This document shows positions 23,941-31,880 of a stretch of 64,000 nt of DNA, one piece after another. This stretch comes from Mycobacterium pinniadriaticum. GTDB lineage: Bacteria > Actinomycetota > Actinomycetes > Mycobacteriales > Mycobacteriaceae. The notes beneath the pieces are model-generated. The model saw only the letters and a list, made by a program, of their open reading frames with translations, searched no databases and had not been told where the DNA came from. The stretch's first letter is position 1; every line of letters begins with the position of its first letter. Both the position numbers and the translations under genes were made by a program. Where the stretch lies: positions 1 through 64,000 of the forward strand of contig NZ_JAPJDO010000003.1 of the NCBI RefSeq assembly GCF_026242045.1, read 5' to 3'.

Positions 23941-24170
23941 ACCTGGCCCAGGGGTCGGCAGGTGTTCGACACCGGATTCCAGTACTGGCCTTCCGGGCAG
24001 TTCAGTGCCACCACCGGCGGCCGGCAGACATTGGCGACGGGATCCCACCATTCACCGTTTCGGCAGTCCAGCGGTACCGCCGAACCCAGAGCGGGGGCCA
24101 TCAGCGACAGGGCCGCGATTGGCGCAAGCGCGGCCGTCACGATTGTCGAACGACGAATGAGCTTCACCAT
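23937..24170 (-). CDS. Small secreted protein with two Cys-loop repeats
   Basis: A 77-residue exported protein. The signal peptide ends near ALGSA at about residue 32. The mature part consists of two repeats, CRNGEWWDPVANVCRPP and CPEGQYWNPVSNTCRPL, each a 14-residue disulfide-type loop with an aromatic-x-P-V-x-N core. No named family is recognised. ATG 24170 is preferred over 24188. Its stop overlaps that of the convergent HD gene. Confidence 0.65.
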   Translation of the reverse strand: MVKLIRRSTIVTAALAPIAALSLMAPALGSAVPLDCRNGEWWDPVANVCRPPVVALNCPEGQYWNPVSNTCRPLGQV

Positions 24171-24223
24171 GGCCTCATCCTGCCCCATTCCGGGGCGTAC
24201 CGAGACGCGTCGCTGAAGGTATG

Positions 24224-25000
24224 TCAGTTACCCGGCCCGACAGTGGCCGCGGCCTGCACCACGGTTGCCGCCGGAGCGGGTTCACCCAGCTTGCTCACCA
24301 CGAAGTCGGCGGCCTGATCGGCCATGCCGTTGGTCTTGTACGAGCTGTGAGCGGAGCGATCCAGGCCGCCGGGGTAGCACACCGGGTCCCCCGTGGCGCA
24401 CAGCTGGATGGTCTTGCCGGCGTACAGATCGCCGATGGTGATCGGCGGTGCGCTGCGGTCCGCCAGTCCCAGGAACCAGGCGTCGGGTGTACCGAAGAGG
24501 GCGACCGCCGCGACGTGGGATGCGACCGAGGCGGGCATCGGCCGGGAGATGCTGGCGGGCAGCGTGATTCCGGCCGGCACGGTGCTGGAGGTGGTGTAGC
24601 CGGCCACCGCGGCTCCCTGCGAGTATCCGCCGAGCACGATCTCGGTCGCCGGGCATTGCGCGGCGACCGACTCAATCCTGTTGGCGGCGTCGGCAATCCC
24701 GTCGACGGCTTGTCCGAAGTTCAGCGAGGCCGGATAGTTCACTCCGTAGGCCTCAACTGCCTTGCCCGGCAGCCTGGCGTTCAGCGCGTCCACAAAGGCC
24801 TGCCCGGTGGCGCCCACACCGGGTGCCTCGAAGGTGCCGCGGGCGAAGACGACCTCGACTGCGGCGCAGGAGTCATCGGCCGCGTTGGCGGTCGCCGCGG
24901 GGCCGGCCAGCAGGGTGCCGACGACGGAGAGTGACGCGAAGGCCCCGACGAAGGCCGCGTGCTTGGCCTTGGCGGGGCGGGTCAACGGTGCTGTGCTCAT
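24224..25000 (-). CDS. Secreted cutinase-family esterase
   Basis: A 258-residue secreted serine esterase of the cutinase-like (CFP21/Culp) group acting on lipids or polyesters. A signal peptide runs to about residue 41 (ATANA/AD). The mature enzyme starts with SCAAVEVVFARGTFEAPGVG, has the nucleophile in VLGGYSQGAAVAGY, the acid in LCATGDPVC and the His in RSAHSSY. Four cysteines fit the two usual disulfides. The C-terminal Ala/Pro tail (about 240-258) is short. Confidence 0.9.
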   Translation of the reverse strand: MSTAPLTRPAKAKHAAFVGAFASLSVVGTLLAGPAATANAADDSCAAVEVVFARGTFEAPGVGATGQAFVDALNARLPGKAVEAYGVNYPASLNFGQAVDGIADAANRIESVAAQCPATEIVLGGYSQGAAVAGYTTSSTVPAGITLPASISRPMPASVASHVAAVALFGTPDAWFLGLADRSAPPITIGDLYAGKTIQLCATGDPVCYPGGLDRSAHSSYKTNGMADQAADFVVSKLGEPAPAATVVQAAATVGPGN

Positions 25001-25124
25001 GTGAGCTACAAGGCGGTATCCCCTACCTGCGATTCCATCAATGCCGAGTGATGTATCTCACCGGGGCGCAGGCTCCGTGCGGGGATGGTTACCTGGGCCG
25101 CAAAGCGTTTGATGTGGTCGGTGT

Positions 25125-26048
25125 TTACGAGTCGTAGGCCCGAAGTAATGCCCGGGTGCGGGCCCGGCCCTCCGGTGAGGGGTCGAACGTCGCCGCGACG
25201 TACTCGTCCACGCCTGCCGCGCTCAGTTCGTCGAGCCGGGCCCGGACGGTGTCCTCATCGCCGATGATGGCGGCGTCCTGCGGACCGGCATAGCCCTCGC
25301 GATCGAGCATCGCGCGGTACGACGGCAGCTGGCCGTAGATCGCGAACTGTTCGGCCGCCTGCTTGCGGGCGGTGTCGACGTCGTCGGTGACGCTGATCGG
25401 CAACGAGGCGGCGACGTGCACCGCGCCCGCGCGCCCGGCGTCGGCGGCCGCCTGGCGCAGCGCCGGGCCGACGTGCTCGGCCAGTGTCTTGGGCCCGGTC
25501 ATCCACGTGCAGGTGCCCGACGTGCGCCGGCCGGCGATCTTCAGCATCTGCGGGCCCAGCGCCGCGATATAGACCTCGGGCGCAGGCGCGCCCGCGATCA
25601 TCAGCGCCCCGCGGGTGGTCACCGTCTCCCCCACCGCGTCGGCGGGTTCGCCGGCCAATAGTGGCAGCAGCCCGTCGAGGTATTCGTTGAGCCTGCGGAC
25701 CGGCTTATCCCACGGGATACCCCACATCCCCTCGGTGACCGCCTGATGGGTCATGCCCAGGCCGAGGGTGAAGCGCCCGCCGGAGGCCAGGCTCACCGTG
25801 AGGGCGCGCTGGGCCATCAGCATCGGATGCACATTCTGGATGGGCACCACGCCGCTGGCCACCTCGATCGTGTCGACCTCATGTAACGCGACCGCCAGAA
25901 CGGTGAGAAGATCTGGCTCATAAGGCAATTGGCTCATCCAGACCCGCGTGAAACCCTCGTCCCGCAGCATCGCCAGGTTGGCGATGGTCGCGTCGATCGG
26001 CGATTCGATCCCCGGTCCGCTGAGTTGCCCGAACATGCTCACCCGCAT
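25125..26048 (-). CDS. LLM-class F420-dependent oxidoreductase
   Basis: A 307-residue luciferase-like TIM-barrel oxidoreductase, probably using coenzyme F420. Typical segments are FTRVWMSQLPYEPDLLTVLAVALHEV, VASGVVPIQNVHPMLMAQRALTVSLASGGRFTLGLGM and PWDKPVRRLNEYLDGLLPLL. The substrate is unknown. ATG at 26048 gives the usual family N-terminus (MRVSMFGQ). The reading frame stays open upstream into a methyltransferase remnant, so longer start predictions there should be treated as artefacts. Confidence 0.85.
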   Translation of the reverse strand: MRVSMFGQLSGPGIESPIDATIANLAMLRDEGFTRVWMSQLPYEPDLLTVLAVALHEVDTIEVASGVVPIQNVHPMLMAQRALTVSLASGGRFTLGLGMTHQAVTEGMWGIPWDKPVRRLNEYLDGLLPLLAGEPADAVGETVTTRGALMIAGAPAPEVYIAALGPQMLKIAGRRTSGTCTWMTGPKTLAEHVGPALRQAAADAGRAGAVHVAASLPISVTDDVDTARKQAAEQFAIYGQLPSYRAMLDREGYAGPQDAAIIGDEDTVRARLDELSAAGVDEYVAATFDPSPEGRARTRALLRAYDS

Positions 26049-26099
26049 AACCCCAGCATGCATCGTGCCGGGTGATTCGTTGCGATTTTCGCGCAGCGG

Positions 26100-26340
26100 G
26101 CTCAGCGGGCGGTTGCACACACACCCCCCGGCGAAACCGCGCCAGGGTTTGAGCAGTCTGTCCTGGGTGGCCGCCAGGAACCCGGAACGCGCCCGGATGT
26201 GTTCGATGAACAGCAGGCGCCCACCCGGGCACAGGACGCGCGCGATCTCGCGCAGCGCTCGTTCACCACGGTGTCCACCGATGCGTCGGCGAACGGTAGC
26301 CGTTCGGCGGGAGCGTCCACGATTCGCGCCCACAACCTCC
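26100..26340 (-). pseudogene. Remnant of a SAM-dependent methyltransferase
   Basis: Two methyltransferase pieces lie in different frames. RIVDAPAERLPFADASVDTVV is motif II of a UbiE-like class I methyltransferase; it is followed in another frame by ALREIARVLCPGGRLLFIEHIRARSGFL and DRLLKPWRGFAGGCVCNRP, the C-terminal part. The linking residues (usually about ten, motif between D-T-V-V and the ALRE helix) are missing and the N-terminal SAM-binding loop is absent. The second frame has lost its stop and runs into the next gene. Bounds are approximate. Confidence 0.6.
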
Positions 26341-26474
26341 GCCGCCGCACCTGTTCACGATCGCACTCCCTATCGCTGAAGACAGACGGCAGCTACCGGA
26401 CTGTAGCCACCGTCTGTCTCAGCCGGGATCGCTCTTGAATTGACTTGTGCGCCAGATCCTTTTCTGACTTGGCG

Positions 26475-27827
26475 TCAGGACTGCATCGTCCCGAGGGTCA
26501 CCTGGGCGGTATGGGAACCACCCGAGGGATCCTGGTAGGTCAGGGTGACGCTGTCACCCGGCGCCTTGGAGTGAATCGCGGCGACCAGAGACTCCGGGCC
26601 GTCGATCACCAAGCTGTCGACCTTGGTGATCACCGCACCCTTGGGCAAGCCGGCCGTTGCCGCCGGGCTGCCGTCGGCGACACCCGCGACCATCGCGCCC
26701 CCGGCGCTGTCGTCTGGGCTGAGCTGGACGCCGAGCGCGGCGTGCTGCACGGTTCCGGTCGAGACCAGCTCGTCGGCAATGCGTTTGGCCTGATCGACCG
26801 GGATGGCGAAACCGAGGCCGATCGAACCGGCTTGGGCCCCCGGCGAATCCTGGCCGCCGCCCAACGACGCGATCGCCGAATTCACACCGATCAGATCGCC
26901 GTTCATGTCCACCAACGCCCCGCCGGAGTTACCGGGGTTGATCGCCGCGTCGGTCTGGATGGCGCTCATCACCGAATGCTGACCGGTCTGCTCGTCACCG
27001 GTCGCGACCGGGCGGTCGAGCGCGCTGATGATGCCCGTTGTCACGGTGCCCTGCAGGCCCAACGGCGATCCGACGGCCACGACGTCCTGCCCCACCTTCA
27101 AGTCCTTGGACGAGCCGATGGTGATCGGGGTCAGGCCCGACACGTTCTGTGCCCGCACCACCGCGATGTCGTCGGCGGGGTCGGTGCCCACGACGGTGAA
27201 CGGCACGGTGCGGCCGTCGGCGAAGGTCACGGTGGCCTCGAGACCGCCGCCGGCCTGCGCGGCAGCGGCCACGACATGGTTGTTGGTCAGAATCAACCCG
27301 TCGGAGCTCAGGACGATCCCGGATCCCTCTTCACGCTGCTGGCCGCTGCTGGTCTGCAGCTTCACCACGCTGGGCAACACCTTGGCCGACACCTGCTCGA
27401 CGGAACCTGCGGGCACCTGGCCAGCCGGATCGCTGGCGATCGCCCCGGCCTTCGGTGCGGGCAGGCCGGCGGCAACGGGCGTGGGCGTCGTAACCGCGGG
27501 CGTCGGGGCCGCGGAATGGTCGACCACGGCGACAGCTGTCGCGGCGCCGGCCGCCATGGCCACCACGGCCGTGCCGGCCACCAACACGCCGACTCGCGTC
27601 TTCTTTCGCGACAGTGGCTTTTGCTGTGATGCAGGCCGCCCGAATTGATTGGGCATTCCCGGGTGAGCTCCGTACGCCGGCGGATACATCCGAGTTGTCG
27701 TGGCAGAGTCGTAGCGTTGTTCATACCGACCGTGGCTCCACTGATTCGAGTTAGTGTGATCCACAGCATCTTTCGATTGCCACTGGTAGTGGTTCTCCTG
27801 TGGTGAATTCCCTGACCGGTAGCTCAT
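26475..27827 (-). CDS. pepD: PepD-like HtrA serine protease
   Basis: A 450-residue membrane-anchored HtrA-type protease and chaperone of the cell envelope. There is an N-terminal cytosolic region rich in Gln, Asn and Tyr (about 1-70), one transmembrane segment (about 78-100), a Pro/Ala/Thr linker, then the trypsin-like domain with His in LTNNHVV, Asp in DIAVVRA and Ser in PGNSGGALVD, and a C-terminal PDZ domain (about 355-445; AALGVQLSPD, GLPKGAVITKVD). This matches mycobacterial PepD (Rv0983). ATG 27827 has GAGAAG about nine bases upstream. It is divergent from the FKBP gene. Confidence 0.85.
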   Translation of the reverse strand: MSYRSGNSPQENHYQWQSKDAVDHTNSNQWSHGRYEQRYDSATTTRMYPPAYGAHPGMPNQFGRPASQQKPLSRKKTRVGVLVAGTAVVAMAAGAATAVAVVDHSAAPTPAVTTPTPVAAGLPAPKAGAIASDPAGQVPAGSVEQVSAKVLPSVVKLQTSSGQQREEGSGIVLSSDGLILTNNHVVAAAAQAGGGLEATVTFADGRTVPFTVVGTDPADDIAVVRAQNVSGLTPITIGSSKDLKVGQDVVAVGSPLGLQGTVTTGIISALDRPVATGDEQTGQHSVMSAIQTDAAINPGNSGGALVDMNGDLIGVNSAIASLGGGQDSPGAQAGSIGLGFAIPVDQAKRIADELVSTGTVQHAALGVQLSPDDSAGGAMVAGVADGSPAATAGLPKGAVITKVDSLVIDGPESLVAAIHSKAPGDSVTLTYQDPSGGSHTAQVTLGTMQS

Positions 27828-28010
27828 CGCGTTCGACTTCTCTTTCTCGTCACAATGCAGGTGCGCGCCGCTCGGCGCCTGCAAGCAGCTTTCCTGCGAT
27901 GACTGAAGCTTTGCTGAGAATCAGTTCAACGGCACCCAAGACTTTATTAACGGATCAATAACGGCCACCGGTAACCCAGTTCCGGCCAACGCGGCTGTAG
28001 CGTGGCCAGC

Positions 28011-28625
28011 GTGAATTCCTCCCGTCTGCCCTCCGCCGTCGCGCTTGCCGCGTCGATTGCGATGACGCTGGCCGCGTGCGGCTCCACCACCAGCACCCCG
28101 TCGGCCAGCACGTCGTCGACCGCTCCAGCGGTCGCGTCCTCGGTCACCCAGGCGGCCGGTCCGGACAGCACGTGCCCGACGACACCGCCCGCCGACCCGG
28201 GATCGCCGCAGTGGACACTGCCCGGCGCCACCGGCAGCGTCGCCGTCACCGGCTCCACCGATACCGCCGCACCGGTGGTCACGGTGACGGCGCCGTTTAC
28301 CGTGGACGCGACCCAGGTGCACACGCTGCAGGCGGGTACCGGACCGGTCGTCGCCCCGACGGCCACGGTCTCGGTCTGCTACATGGGCGTCAACGGACGC
28401 GACGGGACGGTGTTCGACAGCAGTTACCAACGCGGCGAACCGGCCGAGTTCCCGCTCGACGGGGTCGTGCCGGGCTTCCAGAAGGCCATCGCGGGCCAGA
28501 CGGTGGGGTCCACCGTCGCCGTCGCCATGGTCTCCGCCGACGGCTACCCCGACGGTCAGCCCCGAGCGGGCATCCTCCCCGGCGACACCCTGGTCTTCGC
28601 GATCAAGATTCTCGGCGCCTCCTAG
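28011..28625 (+). CDS. Lipoprotein FKBP-type peptidyl-prolyl isomerase
   Basis: A 204-residue envelope lipoprotein. The lipobox is MTLAACGS. A long Ser/Thr/Ala linker (to about residue 90) is followed by an FKBP domain: VSVCYMGVNGRDGTVFDSSYQRGEPAEFPLDGVVPGFQKAIAGQTVGS, then GYPDGQPRAGILPGDTLVFAIKILG. It probably speeds proline isomerisation of exported proteins. GTG 28011 is taken; GTG 28002 would add three residues. Confidence 0.85.
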   Translation: MNSSRLPSAVALAASIAMTLAACGSTTSTPSASTSSTAPAVASSVTQAAGPDSTCPTTPPADPGSPQWTLPGATGSVAVTGSTDTAAPVVTVTAPFTVDATQVHTLQAGTGPVVAPTATVSVCYMGVNGRDGTVFDSSYQRGEPAEFPLDGVVPGFQKAIAGQTVGSTVAVAMVSADGYPDGQPRAGILPGDTLVFAIKILGAS

Positions 28626-28631
28626 CGGAGG

Positions 28632-29183
28632 TCACGGTAGGCAGGTCGGCTGAAGACCGTTGACCAGCGCATAGATAGCGTCCTTTTTCTGGTCGGCGTA
28701 GTCGATGGCGGTCCACGTCGACGGTTGCGGCCAGGCGAGGGACACCGTCGGCCCGTAATCCCCGATGCCGAACCCGGATCCGTAGCCACCGGAAATCTGG
28801 AACAGCGCCTCCACCGCGTCTCGCATATCGTCACTGGCTCGGCGCAGAGCGACCAACGCGGGCGCGAGCCCGGGCACGATGTCGGGTCCGTTGACGTCTT
28901 CCATGTAGTGGACGCCGTGGCTGACCATGGCGAGCTTCACCTCGGCGTCGCGCTTCTGTGTGGCACCGCTCGCGTAGGGCGAGCTGATGACGATCCGCAC
29001 ACCGCCGATACCCGCGTTGATGTCGTCGTCGAGGCTCTCGCGAACCTGGTCGAGAACCCCGCAGGGCACCCGCACCGGATCGGCGCCCGCCGTCGGTGCC
29101 TGGCTCAGGGTGGCGCCCGCACACGCGACGGCGATGGCGATCATCGTATGGGCGCGAGGGCGCGGCAGTTGAGTTTGCTTCAT
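28632..29183 (-). CDS. Exported protein of unknown function
   Basis: A 183-residue protein with a signal peptide (about 1-34, cleaved near TAGADP). The mature part holds two cysteines (VRVPCGVLDQ and QPTCLP at the very end) that could close one disulfide. A mid region GGVRIVISSPYASGATQKRDAEVKLAMVSHGVHYMEDVNGPDIVPGL suggests a folded alpha/beta domain. I do not recognise the family. It is convergent with the FKBP gene. An inverted repeat (CCACCTA 29187-29193 and TAGGTGG 29225-29231) lies just upstream of its start. Confidence 0.7.
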   Translation of the reverse strand: MKQTQLPRPRAHTMIAIAVACAGATLSQAPTAGADPVRVPCGVLDQVRESLDDDINAGIGGVRIVISSPYASGATQKRDAEVKLAMVSHGVHYMEDVNGPDIVPGLAPALVALRRASDDMRDAVEALFQISGGYGSGFGIGDYGPTVSLAWPQPSTWTAIDYADQKKDAIYALVNGLQPTCLP

Positions 29184-29273
29184 CGTCCACCTACGTATCC
29201 GAGCATCGATGTGATGCCCGTATATAGGTGGGATTGGGGGCTGCGTTACTCCCGTCCGGGAATTAGCCGGGAG

Positions 29274-29735
29274 CTACACCCAGTTCCACACCGACATGTC
29301 GCCGGGCGGGTAGTTCATGCAGACGTCGGTGGCCTTGGCGACCACGCCCTTGTTGTTGAAGAACAGCTTGGCCCAGTTGCCCCAGCGGGTCGCGACGAAC
29401 TCGTAGTAGACGTTGGTCGCGGTGTTCTCCGAGTACTGGCGGCGGGCCGCTGCGTCGAGCGAGAAGAACCAGTGAATGCGGTCGAAGGCGAGCTGCTGGA
29501 CATCGCCCGGCCGATTGCTGCGGTCGATCATGTACCGCTCGAAGTACACCGGGCTGGTGTCGCGCGCCGCGGCCATGTACTGCTCGACATCGCACTGGGT
29601 GATGATGATCCGGTGCGGGATCGGGTAGTCGTCCGTGGCGTCGGCATTCGCCGGGCCGGCCGAGACGACCCCGGCAACTGCCATCGCGCTGAGCGCAAGT
29701 CCCGCCAACTTCGCGCGACTCTTCAAACCAGCCAT
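29274..29735 (-). CDS. Secreted DUF5078-type protein
   Basis: A 153-residue secreted protein with a signal peptide to about residue 32 (GPANA/DA). The mature sequence [43 protein letters not shown], followed by [18 protein letters not shown], is the pattern of the mycobacterial DUF5078 family, which has no known function. Two cysteines may be paired. A long upstream region has a TATATAG element near 29780 that could be its -10. Confidence 0.8.
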   Translation of the reverse strand: MAGLKSRAKLAGLALSAMAVAGVVSAGPANADATDDYPIPHRIIITQCDVEQYMAAARDTSPVYFERYMIDRSNRPGDVQQLAFDRIHWFFSLDAAARRQYSENTATNVYYEFVATRWGNWAKLFFNNKGVVAKATDVCMNYPPGDMSVWNWV

Positions 29736-29861
29736 CGTTCTCCAACCCCAATCGCTAAAACCTTAAGCGGACTAACTATATAGCGGTCCACTGCGCAGTA
29801 TCCACCCTAGGTCCGCGCTGGACGGCGTTTGTGACGAGTGAGACTCGCTGCCAGGAACCGC

Positions 29862-30125
29862 TCAGCCGCCGTTGGTCACCGGGTTGGATGACAGCGGCAT
29901 GAAGGCGCCGTTGAGCCACACGCCCCAGCGACCGCCCCACATGTGGGTCCACACGACAGGCTGGCCGTTCCAGACCTCAGCGGGCTTGCCGGGCGCCCAG
30001 GCCGGCACCGGGTCGCCGACGTTTTGGTCCGGCGGCGGCGGGTCGGCACTGGCCGGCGCGATGCCGATGGTGAGCCCAACCGCGAGCGCGCCGACAGCGG
30101 TCAGGGCGGTTTTGATCAAGGTCAT
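29862..30125 (-). CDS. Small secreted Pro/Trp-rich protein
   Basis: An 87-residue protein with a signal peptide to about residue 27 (IAPASA/DPPPP). The mature region is rich in Pro and Trp (VPAWAPGKPAEVWNGQPVVWTHMWGGRWGVWLNG) and lacks cysteine. Similar short secreted proteins of unknown function occur widely in mycobacteria. ATG 30125 is preferred to ATG 30131. Confidence 0.65.
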   Translation of the reverse strand: MTLIKTALTAVGALAVGLTIGIAPASADPPPPDQNVGDPVPAWAPGKPAEVWNGQPVVWTHMWGGRWGVWLNGAFMPLSSNPVTNGG

Positions 30126-30227
30126 GAGCACGACTCCAGCGGTCCGATGTCACCGACGATACTTAGCAAATATAACCAGCAGGTGGTGCGGATAATCCCC
30201 TACCCCGCAATCCGGTGAGTCGCGGAG

Positions 30228-30824
30228 CTACGGCGTCGGCGCGGGTGTGGCAGTAATCGGTGCCGGTTGGCCCGGCGTGTCGTATTCGTAGCCCGGTGGC
30301 GGCGGCCCGCTCAGGGAGTAGTAACCGGGCGGCAGGGCAGGGGTCCCTGGCGGCGGCGGTTTACCGGGGCCGTACTCGCTGGGGGGCGCCTCTGAGCCGG
30401 GTGCGGTGTATGACTTGAACCCGGGCGGCAGCGGCGGCGGGGCGCCTGATCCGGGCGGCGGCGCGACTGAGCCGCCGGCATAGGCCTCGTCCTGGGGGCC
30501 GTAATACGGGTCCTTGACCTGATGCCACATATCTTTGAGCGAGCCGAGGACGCCGGGAGTGTTCTGTGAGCCGTAGGTCGGGTTGGCGATCTCGGGCACC
30601 GAGGGTGTCACGTTGGGCGGTGGTGGTGGCGGAGCGGCCGGATCCACCGGCATTGCCACCGGCTGACCCGGTGGGACCGCTGCGGGATCCGACGGGACCG
30701 GAATCGGCGTCGGCGTCATGGGGTCGGCCGTTGCGATGCCGGCACCGGCGAATGCGGCGCCGAGGGTCAAACCCGCGATGAGGACGGCGCGGACGAATGG
30801 CGCGGTGCGGTGCCCATCAGTCAT
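30228..30824 (-). CDS. Proline-rich exported protein
   Basis: A 198-residue protein with a signal peptide to about residue 34 (GIATA/DP). The mature sequence is dominated by Pro, Gly and Tyr, with runs such as PPPPPPN and PPGSGAPPPLPPG around a short non-repetitive core (NPTYGSQNTPGVLGSLKDMWHQVKDPYYGPQDE). It is probably an extended cell-wall-associated polypeptide. Function unknown. Confidence 0.65.
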   Translation of the reverse strand: MTDGHRTAPFVRAVLIAGLTLGAAFAGAGIATADPMTPTPIPVPSDPAAVPPGQPVAMPVDPAAPPPPPPNVTPSVPEIANPTYGSQNTPGVLGSLKDMWHQVKDPYYGPQDEAYAGGSVAPPPGSGAPPPLPPGFKSYTAPGSEAPPSEYGPGKPPPPGTPALPPGYYSLSGPPPPGYEYDTPGQPAPITATPAPTP

Positions 30825-30992
30825 GTATCCGGCAGTCCTCTCGGTTCCCCATGCGTAGGGGCATCGTCGCACACATCGGCCGTCGGTGTGCCAGGGCGAA
30901 CCCCGGTACTCCCTTCCTATCGCCGGCGCCACGTCCGCCGTTTCAAGCGTTCCCCCTGGTGCCCGACGCATCGGCGGGCACCAGGGCACTGA

Positions 30993-31289
30993 TCAGACCG
31001 TGTTGGTTTCCGGGTTGCTTTCGGTAATGCCGGTGGCCGAGCCCTTGAGGTGGCGGGTGAGGAAGCCGATCGACGTGATCGCCGCGACGACACCGATCAC
31101 CCCCCACAGGACAATGGGGAACACCAGCGCGCCGAAGACGAAGTCGTAGGTCACCGCCAGGTAGAGCGACCAGATCACCCGGTAGACCGACCAGAACGCC
31201 AACAACCCGGTGCTGATGCCGATCGCCAGGCTGTACTGACGGTCGACGCGGTCGATCTGCTGCGCGATGTTCGTCGGCACGATCTTCAT
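30993..31289 (-). CDS. Small integral membrane protein
   Basis: A 98-residue protein with two or three hydrophobic segments (about 22-48 and 53-80) and a polar N-terminus (MKIVPTNIAQQIDRVDRQYS). No family recognised. It is followed downstream by the proline-rich exported protein at 30824 on the same strand, with 170 bases between. Confidence 0.65.
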   Translation of the reverse strand: MKIVPTNIAQQIDRVDRQYSLAIGISTGLLAFWSVYRVIWSLYLAVTYDFVFGALVFPIVLWGVIGVVAAITSIGFLTRHLKGSATGITESNPETNTV

Positions 31290-31371
31290 TGGTTCTTCCT
31301 CTCGTTACCCGCGGCCGGTGTGGCGGCGTTGGGGGCAAGTCAAGGACGCGCGGTCGGCTACCGATCCCAAC

Positions 31372-31794
31372 TCATTCGGAGAAATCGGCGGTGAACCATC
31401 GATCCGGATGGATGGTGAACAGCACGGTGTCCTGCTCGTCCAGCGAGCGGGCAAACGCGCGGCCGGCCTCATCGCCGAGATACCGCACGGCGATGGCTTC
31501 CCGGATCTCCAGCGGGGTGGGTGCGGTGACGGCGACCACGGAACCTTCCGCCACGACGTACCGGTACGGCGGCTCCTCGTGTTGCACCACCAGCGTCACC
31601 GCCCCGGCATGCTTGATCAGCCGGGCCTTCCGCCGTGAGGCGCCGATGGTGATCCGGATGTTGCCGCCCGGCGCGTAGTCCTACCAGATCGGAACACTGG
31701 CCGGAGGCCGGCTGTCGGCCGCGACAGACAGTACGGCCACATGTTTGGCGGCCAGGAACTCCTGGCGCTCGGCGTCGGTCAGTTCTCTGGGCAT
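31372..31794 (-). pseudogene. PPOX split-barrel gene interrupted by an in-frame amber codon
   Basis: Reading from ATG 31794 gives RELTDAERQEFLAAKHVAVLSV and RPPASVPIW, then TAG at 31683-31681, then without any frame change DYAPGGNIRITIGASRRKAR and the rest of a complete pyridoxamine-5'-phosphate-oxidase-like protein (about 140 residues) to 31372. Relatives have Tyr at the stop position, so TAC or TAT to TAG explains it. Family members use F420 or FMN. Either a fresh nonsense mutation, a sequencing error, or very unlikely readthrough. Confidence 0.65.
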
Positions 31795-31880
31795 ATAGCG
31801 CCAAACCCGTGCCCGCGCCGGGCTATTCCGGTCGACGCGCCGTCGCCGGTTTCGTCGGGATGGTTCGGTAGGGTCTCGGC

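Noticed and set aside
25125..26333. 402-residue methyltransferase-oxidoreductase fusion
   Set aside because: The N-terminal part is only the C-terminal piece of a methyltransferase preceded by frame-shifted motif II. It is better explained as a remnant running into the next gene.
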